Shown here piece after piece: positions 6,481 to 7,081 of a stretch of DNA of 7,081 nucleotides (the stretch's first letter is position 1; each line of letters starts with the position of its first letter). Made by a program: the position numbers and the translations under genes. This DNA is from Treponema sp. (lineage in GTDB: Bacteria; Spirochaetota; Spirochaetia; Treponematales; Treponemataceae). The stretch is taken from positions 1 to 7,081 of the forward strand of contig JAILQA010000100.1 of the NCBI GenBank assembly GCA_024699205.1. The letters are read 5' to 3'. Below the pieces are notes generated by a model. It made no database searches. It was given only the letters and a program-made list of their open reading frames with translations, and was not told the origin of the DNA.

Positions 6481-6485
6481 CTCCT
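6481..6485 (-). promoter_or_regulatory. Ribosome binding site that decides the TTG start of the aminotransferase
   Basis: AGGAG on the minus strand lies 7 bases before TTG at 6473. The alternative in-frame ATG at 6440 is preceded by a run of A without any Shine-Dalgarno match. TTG initiation also gives an N-terminal length in line with the family. Confidence 0.7.
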
Positions 6486-6509
6486 ACCCTAACATTTATG
6501 AAAAATGTA

Positions 6510-6995
6510 TTAACTCTGAACAGACTCTCTGCGGTCAGCTTCATCTTCTACATAAACAATGTCATTTTCCTTGTAAGTTTTTAATACAAAATTTGTTTTT
6601 GTAGAACGAACACCTTCAAGTGTCGAAAGCTTTTCGCTGACAAAAAGTGCAACATCCTTTAAAGAATCACCTTCAATGATAATTTTAAAGTCATAGCCAC
6701 CGCTCATAAGGTAAAGTGATTTTACCTGAGGAAATCTATAAATACGGTCTGCAATGGCATCAAAACCATGCTCACGCTGAGGCTGAACCTGAATCTGAAT
6801 TTCAGCACAAACCTTATCTTTTATGGCACTATCTTTTTCAGGATTAACAATGGCGGCATACTTGAGAATTACTCCATCTTCTTCCAGTTTTTTAATAATC
6901 TCGGCTACTTGCGCTTCTGTTTTTTTAGTCATGGCGGCAATATCTGAAAGAGATAAACGGGCGTTCTGACGTAATAAATCAAGTATTTCTTCCAT
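6510..6995 (-). CDS. Lrp/AsnC-family transcriptional regulator (AlaR-like)
   Basis: This is a 161-residue DNA-binding regulator of the feast/famine family, normal in length. Residues 1-50 hold the winged helix-turn-helix (ILDLLRQNARLSLSDIAAMT, then EAQVAEIIKKLEEDGVI). Residues about 60-140 hold the RAM ligand-binding domain, with the conserved SGGYDF at 98-103, where amino-acid effectors bind at dimer interfaces, and LEGVRSTKTNFVLKTYK at 126-142. Proteins of this family usually assemble as octamers and sense amino acids. It is first in the run and 36 bases before the aminotransferase, the same order as Bacillus alaR (yugG)-alaT (yugH). The likely role is control of its own operon in response to an amino acid, perhaps alanine; this is inferred from context. 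The start is the ATG at 6993-6995 with AGAGGT about 8 bases upstream. Confidence 0.93.
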   Translation of the reverse strand: MEEILDLLRQNARLSLSDIAAMTKKTEAQVAEIIKKLEEDGVILKYAAIVNPEKDSAIKDKVCAEIQIQVQPQREHGFDAIADRIYRFPQVKSLYLMSGGYDFKIIIEGDSLKDVALFVSEKLSTLEGVRSTKTNFVLKTYKENDIVYVEDEADRRESVQS

Positions 6996-7010
6996 AATCT
7001 GAAACCTCTT

Positions 7011-7066
7011 AAATTGTTCTTTAATAGTAATAATTTATATTATTATACTATTAAATTAATCAATTT
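7011..7066. promoter_or_regulatory. Imperfect AT-rich dyad overlapping the promoter; candidate autoregulatory operator
   Basis: Nested arms face each other around about 7035-7038: ttaatagt (7021-7028) with actattaa (7047-7054), aataat (7029-7034) with attatt (7039-7044), and outer aaattg (7011-7016) with caattt (7061-7066). The right arm carries two extra bases, so the symmetry is imperfect. It covers the -10 hexamer and the predicted start of transcription. Lrp/AsnC proteins commonly bind AT-rich dyads and regulate their own genes. The base composition makes some symmetry likely by chance. Confidence 0.4.
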
Positions 7067-7070
7067 ACAA
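7042..7070 (-). promoter_or_regulatory. Sigma-70-type promoter of the gene run
   Basis: On the minus strand, TTGTAA (7065-7070) and TATAAT (7042-7047) are separated by exactly 17 bases. The -10 hexamer is a perfect consensus and the -35 matches 4 of 6. Transcription would begin near 7035 and give a leader of about 40 bases before the regulator ATG. No comparable promoter was found in the downstream gaps. Confidence 0.65.
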
Positions 7071-7081
7071 TGTATGTTTCA

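Noticed and set aside
6492..6508. Hairpin acattt/aaatgt between the regulator and aminotransferase genes, considered as a terminator
   Set aside because: Only six AT-dominated pairs, no GC stem, no T tract after it on the minus strand, and the aminotransferase ribosome binding site follows at once. Read-through is expected.
5829..6604. Plus-strand open frames antisense to the aminotransferase and regulator
   Set aside because: Both real genes on the other strand have complete catalytic or domain motifs; the antisense products resemble nothing.

Overview
The window is one unbroken run of eight minus-strand genes. Reading in the direction of transcription (right to left), they are: an Lrp/AsnC-family regulator, a class I/II PLP aminotransferase, a membrane-anchored TPR protein with an Mrr-like C-terminal domain, an RsmE-family 16S rRNA methyltransferase, an HEYTH zinc metallopeptidase-like protein, a secreted or periplasmic protein with a Met-Pro repeat and a coiled coil, RsmG (16S rRNA m7G527 methyltransferase), and the first 224 codons of an M29-like (aminopeptidase T type) aminopeptidase cut by the left edge. 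No gap between genes exceeds 45 bases, one pair overlaps by 14 bases, and no intrinsic terminator is visible. The simplest reading is one transcription unit starting at a good sigma-70-type promoter at about 7042-7070.

The DNA is AT-rich (GC in the upper thirties by eye), with frequent poly-A/T runs and strong GGAGG-type ribosome binding sites. Two genes use TTG starts. The metallopeptidase-like protein, the exported coiled-coil protein and the TPR protein, packed with rsmE and rsmG, look like a host-associated spirochaete, most likely Treponema. That assignment is a family-level impression, not a demonstrated one. There are no mobile elements, tRNAs, rRNAs or CRISPR arrays, and nothing suggests horizontal transfer. 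It reads as a core chromosomal region.

Layout: 7011-7070 holds the promoter and an AT-rich dyad. 6510-6995 and 5301-6473 form a regulator plus aminotransferase pair that resembles the alaR-alaT (yugG-yugH) pair of Bacillus. 3916-5280 is the TPR protein. 3142-3897 is the RsmE-like enzyme. 2304-3116 and 1409-2317 are the two translationally overlapping genes of unknown role. 718-1392 is rsmG. 1-672 is the partial aminopeptidase.

Functionally the run mixes amino-acid metabolism (Lrp regulator, transaminase, aminopeptidase) with ribosome modification (RsmE, RsmG) and three poorly characterised proteins. The least explained parts are the TPR/Mrr-like fusion, whose catalytic Gln and Lys appear replaced, and the metallopeptidase/exported-protein pair. 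There is no intergenic stretch longer than 300 bases.
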